This document shows positions 54,987-63,426 of a stretch of DNA of 64,000 nucleotides, piece after piece. Below the pieces are notes generated by a model, which saw only the letters and a list, made by a program, of their open reading frames with translations, searched no databases and had not been told where the DNA came from. The DNA lies in assembly GCA_963775245.1 (NCBI GenBank), contig CAVZID010000022.1, forward strand, positions 289,243 through 353,242, in the 5' to 3' direction. The DNA is from CAVSWT01 sp963775245. Lineage in GTDB: Bacteria > Bacteroidota > Ignavibacteria > Ignavibacteriales > Ignavibacteriaceae. The first letter of the stretch is position 1. The number at the start of each line of letters is the position of its first letter. A program made the position numbers and the translations under genes.

Positions 54987-55403
54987 TCAATCATTATTGG
55001 CAAGTATAATTTTTAATTTCTCTTTATTCATTTTGCCCGTTAATAAATTCATTATAACACATTTCTGTTCACCAAAAGCAGCGATTTTTTCTCCAAGCTT
55101 TATTTTAACTTTTAAATTTATAACACCATGATTATAACTTTCTAAACTCATAAAGCCCACCGGGTTATCAAATAATTTCAAGGATTTTCTGTAAATAATA
55201 TTTGTGGATATAACCGCCGGATACAAACTATTTGAAATTAAATCTTGAAGATTAAAATATTTATTGAATAGATTTGTTCGAAGCTCTTCAAACCATCGGA
55301 TATAAACAATATTATTTACATGTCCGGCAATGTCTATGTCGTATGTTTCTATTATTAATCTTTGATTTACCGTTGCCGATTTTTCGTTTGAAGAATTAAT
55401 CAT
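54987..55403 (-). CDS. YbgC/FadM-type acyl-CoA thioesterase
   Basis: 4-hydroxybenzoyl-CoA-thioesterase-like hotdog protein of 138 residues. The family motif is ETYDIDIAGHVNNIVYIRWF, with Asp before xxxHVNN as the expected catalytic acid. Strands VISTNIIYRKSLKLFDNPVG follow. It begins 10 bases after the arginine decarboxylase and is the last gene of the minus-strand operon running from the octaheme cytochrome. Converges with the PaaI-type gene, so two unrelated hotdog genes face each other. Confidence 0.85.
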   Translation of the reverse strand: MINSSNEKSATVNQRLIIETYDIDIAGHVNNIVYIRWFEELRTNLFNKYFNLQDLISNSLYPAVISTNIIYRKSLKLFDNPVGFMSLESYNHGVINLKVKIKLGEKIAAFGEQKCVIMNLLTGKMNKEKLKIILANND

Positions 55404-55413
55404 AACCTTTAAT

Positions 55414-55959
55414 TTAAGGTAAAAGAATTGCTGCTGCTATTACTGTAGTCCACATACCGGTTCTATCTCCTTCTGCCGTTTGAGTTATATTGAGAGTCTT
55501 TACAATTTTATCCGACATTTTGAAAACTTCTTCTCTTTCGTTCCAATCAGCTTCGGTATTAAATTCGACACCGAGAGTTGTAGCAAGCATCTGTGCAGCT
55601 AAATCTTCTGCATAATCACCAGCCAATTTTTCTTTTACACCAAACGGATGGTATTCCGATAAGTAGCCGTAATTGGATTTATCAGACGGGATTGCGGCAC
55701 CAATTGAAGCAGCTATTAAACGGTTCGGTTCATTAGTTGAATTTCTTGCAATTACTGCAAAAGTTATTTGTCCTGCTTGTATTTCTTTTAATCCTTCTTC
55801 TTTAGAAATTTTTTTGCAGCCTGGTGGATAAATGCTGCTTACATTAACAAGATTACATTTTTCAATTCCCGCGCTTCTTAATGAAGCTTCAAAAGAGCTA
55901 AGGTAATCTTTATGCTTACCAACTCCTTTAGTAAAAAATATTTTTGAAGGTACGTACAA
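55414..55959 (-). CDS. pdaD: Pyruvoyl-dependent arginine decarboxylase
   Basis: Makes agmatine from arginine, first step of polyamine synthesis. The proenzyme of 181 residues shows the self-cleavage site in LVNVSSIYPPGCKKI, where Ser becomes the pyruvoyl group, then ITFAVIARNSTNEPNRLIAA and SIGAAIPSDKSNYGYLSEYH with the substrate-binding Glu region. Length fits PvlArgDC. It starts two bases after the NifX-like gene, so they are co-translated. This family is frequent in archaea and in Chlorobi-type bacteria. Confidence 0.93.
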   Translation of the reverse strand: MYVPSKIFFTKGVGKHKDYLSSFEASLRSAGIEKCNLVNVSSIYPPGCKKISKEEGLKEIQAGQITFAVIARNSTNEPNRLIAASIGAAIPSDKSNYGYLSEYHPFGVKEKLAGDYAEDLAAQMLATTLGVEFNTEADWNEREEVFKMSDKIVKTLNITQTAEGDRTGMWTTVIAAAILLP

Positions 55960-55961
55960 TT

Positions 55962-56285
55962 TTATATCCTTTTCTTTAAATATTTCCTAAGTGCGGATTT
56001 TACTGTTCCGCTTGAATTTAAAAGATATATTTCAACATGTTCTTTCATTAAGACAGAATACGTTTTGCGCCCGATTTCTCGAGTTAATAATACATCTGCA
56101 TTATTTTGTATAATTAATTCTGCAGCTTTGAGACCCGATCCATCTTTTATTTTGAATCCTATATTTTCAAAATAATCGTACTTTCCAGTTTCATCATTAT
56201 AAATGATAATAAACGGAGAACGGCCTAAACTATCGCTTACAATTGATTTCAGATTCTTATCAATTGATGGTATGGCGATTTTCAT
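55962..56285 (-). CDS. NifX/NifB-C-like metallocluster-binding domain protein
   Basis: Small 107-residue protein of the dinitrogenase iron-molybdenum cofactor family: MKIAIPSIDKNLKSIVSDSL, then GRSPFIIIYND and GSGLKAAELIIQNNADVLLT. In nitrogenase systems such domains carry cofactor precursors; stand-alone members beside radical SAM genes occur in many anaerobes. There is no nif structural gene here. It lies 67 bases after the first radical SAM gene and touches the decarboxylase gene. Likely carrier for an Fe-S or metal cluster made with the radical SAM partners; inference. Confidence 0.82.
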   Translation of the reverse strand: MKIAIPSIDKNLKSIVSDSLGRSPFIIIYNDETGKYDYFENIGFKIKDGSGLKAAELIIQNNADVLLTREIGRKTYSVLMKEHVEIYLLNSSGTVKSALRKYLKKRI

Positions 56286-56352
56286 TTTACAATAAATTTA
56301 TTTCTTCGAATGTTTTTACTTTGATATCTTGTTCGACCCATATTGAAAACTT

Positions 56353-57291
56353 TTATCTACTTAAATTTCTTAAATAAAAAATGTCGTTATTATAATTAAC
56401 CTGTTTAATTGCTTTAGATTCAATGAGAGAAAAAATTAAATTGTTATTTGTGTTAGCTTTATTTAAAAATTCCTGAACAGCATCTTTTCTCATCGGATGA
56501 ACAGAAAGAATACTTAATAATTCATTTTCAACATTAGAAGTATAAGTAAAATCATTTCCTTCATTTTGAATTAATAATTCTGTATCAATATTTATAGCTT
56601 TAAAAACCTGGTATGCTGTATTTAATTCATTTTCATAAGGAATATTTACCCATTTTTCTGCAGGAGGCCTAGTAGGAACAAGTATATATGCTTTTTCAGG
56701 ATTTATATATTTAATTAATTTTGCTGTTTCAACAATCGATTCGAAGTTATCATTTATATCTTTAATTAGCATAGTTTCTGTTGCCAATATGCCTTTAAAA
56801 GAAGCAGCAAATTCTCCTATACCCTGAATTACTTTTTTATATTTTAAAATATTATGCGGTCTGTTAATCTGCTTCCATGTTTTTTCAATGGCAGAATCAA
56901 TTTTAATTGATACCCAATCTGCCTGCATCAAATCATTTTGAACTTCTTCAATCCAAATCAGAGATGCGTTAGATATTACAGCAATTTTAATTCCTAATTT
57001 TTTTAATCTCTCAATTGATTTACCCAGATTAATATCTATGGTAGGTTCGCCATCTGGAACAAAAGAAATGTAATCGATTATTTCACCTTTCTTTTTTAAT
57101 TGATAGATTTTTTCAGCAACCTCATCATAAATTTTTTCAGGTGAAAAAAATTCTCTTCTTTTTATGGACATATAATCAGTAGTTCCCAATTGGCAATAAA
57201 CACAGGAATAAGTACAGATTTTAGGAGGAATGTTGTTTATTCCCAAACTTCTTCCCAGACGGCGGGATGGTATTGGCCCGAATACTTTCAT
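56353..57291 (-). CDS. Radical SAM protein (FGPxxSRRLG family), copy 1
   Basis: Radical SAM enzyme of unknown reaction, 312 residues. It starts with the family signature VFGPIPSRRLGRSLGINNIP, then the [4Fe-4S] site CTYSCVYCQLG (CxxxCxxC), and SFVPDGEPTIDINLG, equivalent to the SAM-binding GE motif. A C-terminal region of about 85 residues (VENELLSILSVHPMRKDAVQ) resembles a small winged-helix-like domain. It is a clear paralog of the gene at 57413-58435. The adjoining NifX-like protein suggests cluster or cofactor assembly. Confidence 0.88.
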   Translation of the reverse strand: MKVFGPIPSRRLGRSLGINNIPPKICTYSCVYCQLGTTDYMSIKRREFFSPEKIYDEVAEKIYQLKKKGEIIDYISFVPDGEPTIDINLGKSIERLKKLGIKIAVISNASLIWIEEVQNDLMQADWVSIKIDSAIEKTWKQINRPHNILKYKKVIQGIGEFAASFKGILATETMLIKDINDNFESIVETAKLIKYINPEKAYILVPTRPPAEKWVNIPYENELNTAYQVFKAINIDTELLIQNEGNDFTYTSNVENELLSILSVHPMRKDAVQEFLNKANTNNNLIFSLIESKAIKQVNYNNDIFYLRNLSR

Positions 57292-57412
57292 TTTAATTCA
57301 TCTAATTAAATTTTACGCGCTTATTTTGAAATTTGTTTTATACAATTTATACTAATTACGTTGTCACGATTATAACTTTCCTAAAAATATCAATATTCTC
57401 GAATTTCGATTT

Positions 57413-58435
57413 TTAATTCATTGAAAAATATATTTCCCCGTTAAATTCAATTTGCTTAATTATTTTATTTGATAATAATTCATTTAATTTTTCAATTTTG
57501 TTTTTGGTTTTTATGTATGTTGTTATTGCATTTTTATTTACCGGGTGAAGAGCAAGCAATCCTAAAAGTTCATTTTCAAAATCATTTGTTGCAAAAAATT
57601 CTTCCGTCTCAGGGCAACACAACAATAAAGAATTCGGGATATTTTCTTCTATTATTGTTGAAAGCTTTGAAAGAGTTCCAGCATCCGGACTTACGGCATA
57701 ATTCTTTGCAGGTGGATATCGCGGTGTGATAAAATAATTAACTTTAGAGGCAAGAGTATTTAAATACTTGCCAAGTTGTTGAATCTCCTTCGGATTATCA
57801 TTAAAATTTTTTATTAGAGTTGTTTCTGTTGTTAGTGTACCTTTAAAAATTTTTGAAAATTGTTCAATCCCTTTTTTAATTATATCGTAATTTAATCTGC
57901 TATGTGGGCGATTTATTTTTAACCATGTTTCTTCATTAATTGTATCAATCTTCAATGAAACAAAATCAGCAAACATTAAATTTTGCTGAACGTTTTCATT
58001 CCATAAAAGTGCGGCATTTGTGAATACAGCAATTTTATAACCAAATTCCCTAAGTAATGAAATCTCCTTCGAAAGATTTGAATCAAGACAAGGATCGCCG
58101 CTGCCGGAAAAAAGAATATATTCAATTTCTTTATTGTTTCTTTTAAGTTCACTTATTTTGTTTTTTACCGAGATATAAAGTTCATAAGGCGATAGACAAT
58201 TTTGAGTACAGATAGAACAGCAAGAAGTTTTTCCGCTTGGACAATAGATACAATTATAAGAACACACTCCGGGTTTTATATTATTTATTCCCAGTACCAT
58301 ACCAAGTCTTCGCGAACGAACTGGGCCAAATACTACTTTACACTTTAGTGATTTATTAGAAAGGACACTTTTTTCTAATTTTGCACAAAGGGTTTCAATT
58401 TTGGTTTTGAACCAATTAACTAATTTATTTTTCAT
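57413..58435 (-). CDS. Radical SAM protein (FGPxxSRRLG family), copy 2, with extra cysteines
   Basis: Paralog of the preceding radical SAM protein with a 30-residue N-terminal extension. Signature VVFGPVRSRRLGMVLGINNI, SAM cluster site CSYNCIYCPSG, then an added cysteine-rich stretch SCCSICTQNC that copy 1 lacks, which could hold a second cluster. The SAM-contact motif reads LFSGSGDPCLDSNL instead of the PDGEPT of copy 1. The same C-terminal FENELLGLLALHPVNKNAI is kept. It follows the 22-codon ORF by 33 bases. Substrate unknown. Confidence 0.88.
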   Translation of the reverse strand: MKNKLVNWFKTKIETLCAKLEKSVLSNKSLKCKVVFGPVRSRRLGMVLGINNIKPGVCSYNCIYCPSGKTSCCSICTQNCLSPYELYISVKNKISELKRNNKEIEYILFSGSGDPCLDSNLSKEISLLREFGYKIAVFTNAALLWNENVQQNLMFADFVSLKIDTINEETWLKINRPHSRLNYDIIKKGIEQFSKIFKGTLTTETTLIKNFNDNPKEIQQLGKYLNTLASKVNYFITPRYPPAKNYAVSPDAGTLSKLSTIIEENIPNSLLLCCPETEEFFATNDFENELLGLLALHPVNKNAITTYIKTKNKIEKLNELLSNKIIKQIEFNGEIYFSMN

Positions 58436-58468
58436 TTTATGCCTCTTTCTATAACAACTTTTTTGAAG

Positions 58469-58537
58469 TTAATCGCTGGTTAATATTTGTTGTTGGTAAT
58501 CATCTTTTAAACTTTTTATTAAACCCTCTTTTGACAT
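58469..58537 (-). CDS. 22-residue ORF with strong ribosome site, upstream of the radical SAM pair
   Basis: ATG at 58537 is preceded by AAGGAGAGAGCACT, one of the strongest ribosome sites in the window. It encodes 22 residues beginning MSKEGLIKSLKDD and ending in TSD. It lies 26 bases after the octaheme cytochrome stop and 33 before the radical SAM start. It may be a leader peptide, a small protein, or the start of a gene damaged by an indel. No Cys is present. I recognise no family. Confidence 0.4.
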   Translation of the reverse strand: MSKEGLIKSLKDDYQQQILTSD

Positions 58538-58563
58538 AGTGCTCTCTCCTTATTTATACTTTT

Positions 58564-59625
58564 TCACTTTTTAATATTTTTAGATTTCTGAGAAATTAAA
58601 AGTTTGTTTAATTGTTCTTTGCTAAGAGGAGTTCCAAAGTTGACATATTGTACCTTTGGCTGCTGTGGATCAGAGATTGGTGTCCAGGTTCCGTTTGCAA
58701 AATTTTGGAATACAGAATTATATTGAACACCATCAACAACTGGAATTACACCATTTATTTGTTTTACCTTATTGCTGTCAAGCCAGGTTAGATTGATTGA
58801 ACCTTTTTTGATTTCCTTATCGTTGGCTGTATTATGGCAAGCTTCACATTTCTTTCCTTCTTTAGATACCGAATGACTAAATTGTGGTGCAAATATCATA
58901 AATGTTTTATTGCCTGAAACAACAAACGTCTGCATATTAGCTGAAGTTACTTTATTATTATAGTTCATTAGAAATTCCCATCCGGAAACAGGAATTGCAA
59001 CTCTTTTGTTTTCTTTTACCATTGTTTCAAAATGACAGTTTGTACAGCTTACAACCTGCTGCACATGACATGCTTTGCAATCGAGTTTGTTTCCGTGAAT
59101 TTTGTGAGAGATTGTTTTGGCAATTTTCTCATGACATTGCTCACAGTTTGCATCCATCGCTCCTTGCTGTTTCATTGACATGTATTTTATGCCGTCCCCA
59201 TGCATTTCACTTGCAGTATGGCAGTCCATACATTTCATGCCTGCTGCAAAGTGGACATCCGGTGTATTTGCTTTCTGATTAATTTTCATTATTGATGCTT
59301 CACGAGCGTGGCATTTCAGACACATATCTTGATTCTTAGCAGCTGCGTTTGAGTAAACTAATTTCCCGTCCTTTTCGGCTTTATGGCACACATCGCAAGA
59401 GGGTGTATGACAATTTTTGCAGCCGAGGTCGTTATAAGGAACTCCGGTTATTGTTTCGAGTCCGCCTTGAGATTTAGCATACCAATGTTCCATCCCATTT
59501 GCAGAATAATGGAGGCTTGAAGATTTAAAAAAGCATTCAGGTGTTTCAGCTTCCTGAGAAAATAAAGAAACCGTAAAACCAAGGTATATTGTGAATGTGA
59601 GCAATAATAAAGTAACAGTTTTCAT
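58564..59625 (-). CDS. Secreted octaheme cytochrome c
   Basis: Periplasmic multiheme electron carrier or reductase, 353 residues after a signal peptide ending near VSLFSQ. Eight CxxCH sites are visible: CKNCH, CDVCH, CLKCH, CMDCH, CEQCH, CKACH, CTNCH and CEACH. The first seven are packed in residues about 48-200, and the eighth is near residue 262. There is no CxxCK site, so it is not the NrfA or hydroxylamine-oxidoreductase type. The tail (VIPVVDGVQYNSVFQNFANG) is heme-free. First gene of the operon with the radical SAM proteins. Resembles the tetrathionate-reductase/OTR-like or Hmc-like multiheme class; exact role unknown. Confidence 0.88.
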   Translation of the reverse strand: MKTVTLLLLTFTIYLGFTVSLFSQEAETPECFFKSSSLHYSANGMEHWYAKSQGGLETITGVPYNDLGCKNCHTPSCDVCHKAEKDGKLVYSNAAAKNQDMCLKCHAREASIMKINQKANTPDVHFAAGMKCMDCHTASEMHGDGIKYMSMKQQGAMDANCEQCHEKIAKTISHKIHGNKLDCKACHVQQVVSCTNCHFETMVKENKRVAIPVSGWEFLMNYNNKVTSANMQTFVVSGNKTFMIFAPQFSHSVSKEGKKCEACHNTANDKEIKKGSINLTWLDSNKVKQINGVIPVVDGVQYNSVFQNFANGTWTPISDPQQPKVQYVNFGTPLSKEQLNKLLISQKSKNIKK

Positions 59626-59877
59626 TTTTACTCTCCCTGTATTATTTATGATCGAAATTTTATGTATTCATTTATTACAAATTAAAATAAGGAGAAAAAG
59701 AATCTTTTTTTAACAGGATTATCTCAAACCTGCCTATTAGAAAGTTAGGTTTAGTATTCTGTAATGTTCTCTGTTGCATAATGGTTATTTATTTGCAGAA
59801 ATTATTAATACCATTGTTTAATAGCTTCATCAATGATTTCTAATCTATAAAAAAATAAATAGTTGCAGAGCAAAAGT

Positions 59878-60546
59878 TTAATTGGTCAATTCAAGTTCTT
59901 TATAGGTAAACCACCAATCATATCCGTCTTTAGGATTCATTCTTTTTTGTGCTTCAAAAAAATCTTTTGGAGGTGGTATAATTACTTTATCCTTAATTAA
60001 TTCATTGTTAGGCCAATTTTCAGGCATGGCAACTTTATTCTTATCTGAAATTTGTAAAGCTTTAAGTGCTCTTAATATTTCATTTACTTGTCTGCCAATT
60101 TCCTGAGGATAATAAAGCATTAAGCGTATAAATCCTTCCGGATCAATTATGAAAACCGCGCGTACTGTATTTGTACCTTTACCAGGATGGATCATTCCAA
60201 GTTTTAAGGCAACATTTCCCATGTCGTCTGCAATAATAGGGAAAGGTATTTGTACATTTAAATTATCTTTTATCCATTCAACCCATTTAATATGAGAGAA
60301 GACCTGGTCGATGGAAAGTCCTATTAATTCGGTGTTCAATTTTTTAAATTCATCATTTCTTTTGGCAAAGGCGACGAATTCCGTTGTACATACAGGAGTA
60401 AAATCTCCGGGATGACTAAATAGAATTATCCATTTGCCTTTATAATCATCCGGTACATTTTTAACACCGTGAGTTGTTTGAACTTTTAAACTTGGCATTT
60501 TTTCACCAATTAACGGGATTCCGGTTTTATTTTCAATTGTTTCCAT
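59878..60546 (-). CDS. Peroxiredoxin (Prx6/1-Cys type)
   Basis: Reduces peroxides. I use ATG 60546, which follows GGAG; a TTG twelve bases upstream overlaps that site. The peroxidatic Cys is in HPGDFTPVCTTEFVAF, followed by GLSIDQVFSHIKWVEWI and NTVRAVFIIDPEGFIRLML. The C-terminal extension (NWPNNELIKDKVIIPPP, DGYDWWFTYKEL) is the Prx6/archaeal type. It is next to a CoA-disulfide-reductase-like flavoprotein. The 252-base gap to the octaheme gene has only a weak hairpin. Confidence 0.93.
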   Translation of the reverse strand: METIENKTGIPLIGEKMPSLKVQTTHGVKNVPDDYKGKWIILFSHPGDFTPVCTTEFVAFAKRNDEFKKLNTELIGLSIDQVFSHIKWVEWIKDNLNVQIPFPIIADDMGNVALKLGMIHPGKGTNTVRAVFIIDPEGFIRLMLYYPQEIGRQVNEILRALKALQISDKNKVAMPENWPNNELIKDKVIIPPPKDFFEAQKRMNPKDGYDWWFTYKELELTN

Positions 60547-60631
60547 TTTTATCTCCAACTATTTTGTTTTATTTACATTGAACTACACTTATTTTCCTAA
60601 AAAGGATTTCATCATTCATGCTGTCTAAATA

Positions 60632-61981
60632 TTATGCGAGCTGAAGTTTATTCCATTTTTTAATTGCATCCACAGTTGCGTTAATTATTGGATAAGCAAT
60701 CGGCGAAGCTGTTAAAAGAGGATGTGTGCCGATTTGCAAATTATTAATATCAATGTCGGTCATTTTGTTTAAGATCATCACGGACATAATATTTATCATT
60801 TCACCAACGGAATTTCCGCCCATAATTTGTGCGCCCATTAAAGTATGCGAATAAGACGAGAATATTAATTTCACCGTTACCTCAGAAGCCCCGGGCAATT
60901 TGCCGGGATGACGGTCAACAGCTTTGGCAATTCCGACTGTATATTCGAGCAAACGAGCTTTTGCGCGTTTCTCAATTATTCCACATACTGCAAATGCAGT
61001 ATCGCCAATTTTTGTTGAAAACGAACCGAGAACACCGGCGTATTGACGTATAACTTTGATTGAATAAAGATTAGAGCCGACTATCCGACCTTCCGCCATA
61101 GCGGTAGAAGCGAGCATAATGTTTGAAAATTCTCCCGTGAAGAAATCATATTTTGCAGCGCAATCGCCGATAGCAAAAATATCTTTTTGCGAAGTGCGCA
61201 AATAAGCATCTACTAAAATTCCTTTTCCTTCTTCAAAAGTAAGGCCCATCTTTTCAGCTAAGTCGAGGTTAGGCTTGTAACCACACGAGACAATTAAAAG
61301 ATCACAGTCAATTTTTGTCCCGTTATTTAGTTCAACAGCATTAACTTTTTCGTTACCGAGAATCTTTTGAATGCTTTTCCCGGTAATTACTTTGCCGCCT
61401 TCATTCTCAATAATTTCTTTTATTTTATTTCCGAAATCTTCATCCATAGTTGGAAGCAGTGTATCCGCCATTTCAACAACCGTAACATTCTTTTTTGCTT
61501 TTAGCAATTCATCTGCAACTTCGACGCCGATATAACCGCCGCCAAGGATTAAAATCTTTTCAGATTCCTGAATCCGGGCCTTTAGATTTTTTAGATATTC
61601 TTTGTCTTTACGGACAAGAAAAACATTCTCTTTATCTGTCCCATCAATTTTTGGCATAACTGCTTTTGAACCGGTTGCAATAACAAGTTTTTCAAATTCA
61701 ACTTCGCCCCCGTTTGCGAGAACAATTTTATGATCTGTTCTTCCAACTGCTTCATCATTTATAATTTCTATTTGATTAGCTATCAGCGGTGCATCGGGCA
61801 GAATATTATCGCTTACAGCGTTTAGAGTATAAAAAACATAAGGTATTCCACATGGAATCATCGGTTTAGATTCTTTTCGAATTAAAACAATTTCTTTGTC
61901 AGGATAAGTGTTTTTTGCTGAAAGAGCACATGTAACCCCGGCAGGTCCTCCACCAATAATAATTATGTCATATCTTTTCAT
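60632..61981 (-). CDS. FAD/NAD(P)-dependent oxidoreductase (NADH oxidase / CoA-disulfide reductase-like)
   Basis: Flavoprotein of 449 residues. The FAD motif is DIIIIGGGPAGVTCALSAK; the redox Cys of the NADH-oxidase/CoADR class lies in SKPMIPCGIPYVFY; the NAD motif is ILILGGGYIGVEVADELL; the second FAD site is DIFAIGDCAAKYDFFTGE. The C-terminal dimer domain ends with SPIAYPIINATVDAIKKW. In the cell it may reduce disulfides or peroxide with NAD(P)H and could serve the nearby peroxiredoxin. It starts 17 bases after the DUF89 gene. Confidence 0.9.
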   Translation of the reverse strand: MKRYDIIIIGGGPAGVTCALSAKNTYPDKEIVLIRKESKPMIPCGIPYVFYTLNAVSDNILPDAPLIANQIEIINDEAVGRTDHKIVLANGGEVEFEKLVIATGSKAVMPKIDGTDKENVFLVRKDKEYLKNLKARIQESEKILILGGGYIGVEVADELLKAKKNVTVVEMADTLLPTMDEDFGNKIKEIIENEGGKVITGKSIQKILGNEKVNAVELNNGTKIDCDLLIVSCGYKPNLDLAEKMGLTFEEGKGILVDAYLRTSQKDIFAIGDCAAKYDFFTGEFSNIMLASTAMAEGRIVGSNLYSIKVIRQYAGVLGSFSTKIGDTAFAVCGIIEKRAKARLLEYTVGIAKAVDRHPGKLPGASEVTVKLIFSSYSHTLMGAQIMGGNSVGEMINIMSVMILNKMTDIDINNLQIGTHPLLTASPIAYPIINATVDAIKKWNKLQLA

Positions 61982-61998
61982 TTTTAAGATTTCCTTTT

Positions 61999-62847
61999 CT
62001 ATTTATTTAAGTACAATAATCCTGTTCCGACGGGATAACCGCATATTTCAGAAATAACGAGGCATTTAATTTTGAACAAAAAATAAATTGAACGATTTGC
62101 ACTTAAAAGTGTTTCAAAATTTCCCTGGCCTTTTGCTATTACCATATCTGCGCTTTTATATAAATCTAAAAACTCAGCTGTGCACTCATCCAAATCTGTT
62201 CCGGCAATTCTGCTTCCGCTTTCAATTACTTTGCAAAGTTTATCTATACCCAACCTTTTAGCGTCTTCTAAAGTTATATCGTTTAAAATTTCATTTGACC
62301 TTACTGCAAATACAACTTCTTTAGGCTTTAATTGTTCTATCAAGAATTTATCGAACAGCGCTTCTTCATAATTATCTGCAATAAAAAGAATCAGTTTTGC
62401 TTTTTTATAATCCTCTTTAAATTTGTCAAATGAATCAAGATTTATTTTACTTGAAGTAATAATGTTAATTTCTTTTTCAAGATTATAATTGGGATTTGCC
62501 CCAAGATCGATAGTATTGCCGGTTATAGAAATTCTAACTGCCATTTCCAACTTATCATCCGCAGCTTCTATCATTGTTTCAAGATATTTCAAATACTTTT
62601 CTGCGTTCGATTTATTTTTTTCTTTAATTTCTTTGAATGAACTGTGTCCGTTTAAATTTTTATTCAATATCGATTGCAGTTTGATAGAGAAATGAGGAGC
62701 AGTGGAAACTTCTTTATTATTCAACAATGAATTGATAGTATCATAAATAATTTGGCTTTGTATATTTTTATCTTCAACACCTAAAAGTCGGCTAAGTGTA
62801 TATGATTGTTTAACAATACAGGGAATGCAGGCTGGTTGAATACTCAT
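61999..62847 (-). CDS. DUF89/ARMT1-like damage-control phosphatase
   Basis: Metal-dependent phosphatase family thought to remove harmful sugar phosphates and similar metabolites. The N-terminus has the CxxC pair CIPCIVKQ usual in the bacterial/archaeal group, then ISITGNTIDLGANPN, LFIADNYEEALFDKFLIEQL with the metal-site Asp/Asn, and SGSRIAGTDLDECTAEFLD, followed by ADMVIAKGQGNFETL. Length of 282 is normal. It precedes the flavoprotein gene closely. Confidence 0.88.
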   Translation of the reverse strand: MSIQPACIPCIVKQSYTLSRLLGVEDKNIQSQIIYDTINSLLNNKEVSTAPHFSIKLQSILNKNLNGHSSFKEIKEKNKSNAEKYLKYLETMIEAADDKLEMAVRISITGNTIDLGANPNYNLEKEINIITSSKINLDSFDKFKEDYKKAKLILFIADNYEEALFDKFLIEQLKPKEVVFAVRSNEILNDITLEDAKRLGIDKLCKVIESGSRIAGTDLDECTAEFLDLYKSADMVIAKGQGNFETLLSANRSIYFLFKIKCLVISEICGYPVGTGLLYLNK

Positions 62848-62949
62848 AATTTTTTTTATAATCCTATTGAAAATGAAAGTAATCTTATTTTTAAATTTTT
62901 ACGCTAACTATTGATGCAACTGATAAAAACAAAATTTAAAATTCTTAAT

Positions 62950-63198
62950 TTATTTTTTTACTGATTTTTTTCTCCAACAATTTAGTAGCGAACCACTAAA
63001 TACAAACTTGTCAATAATCCATCCTATTAAAATGAAGAGTATTGTAGGAAGCAGCATCAAACTGAAATCATTAAAAATTCCATTAAACATTTCACCTTTA
63101 ATTTTTTCTCCACCTAACAAAATCCACCCAGCAATTAGAAACAATACTGCTGGCATCCCGAAAATTATGATAAAAGCTTTTTTACATGTTGAATCCAT
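62950..63198 (-). CDS. Small two-helix membrane protein, unknown function
   Basis: 82 residues. I start at ATG 63198 because GGAGG stands five bases before it; the frame is open further upstream but has no such site. Two membrane helices (AFIIIFGMPAVLFLIAGWIL, LMLLPTILFILIGWIID) are joined by a short polar loop, followed by a basic tail (CWRKKSVKK). I know no family. It faces the divergent sigma-54 activator gene. Confidence 0.6.
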   Translation of the reverse strand: MDSTCKKAFIIIFGMPAVLFLIAGWILLGGEKIKGEMFNGIFNDFSLMLLPTILFILIGWIIDKFVFSGSLLNCWRKKSVKK

Positions 63199-63426
63199 TT
63201 TTCCTCCAGGCATTAAAAAATATAATTGACATTTTTTAATACTTATATATTTTTCAATTACTATTGCTTTAATCAAAAAGAGAACCAATTGAGATAATTT
63301 GATTATTAGTTAATAATTGAATTTTTCTATGTTTAATTTGGGAATTAGTGTCGCAGTTATGCAACTCTTATTTTTATGTAGTAAATTTAGATTTACAAAA
63401 TGCATTAACATTAAATATTAAGCGCG

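Noticed and set aside
58564..59625. Octaheme cytochrome as hydroxylamine oxidoreductase or nitrite reductase
   Set aside because: No CxxCK heme site and no HAO-type tyrosine region were seen; only eight CxxCH sites.
59787..59802. TGGTTATTTATTTGC on the plus strand, with -24/-12 spacing
   Set aside because: It points away from the octaheme gene and toward the antisense side of the peroxiredoxin gene, so no target exists.
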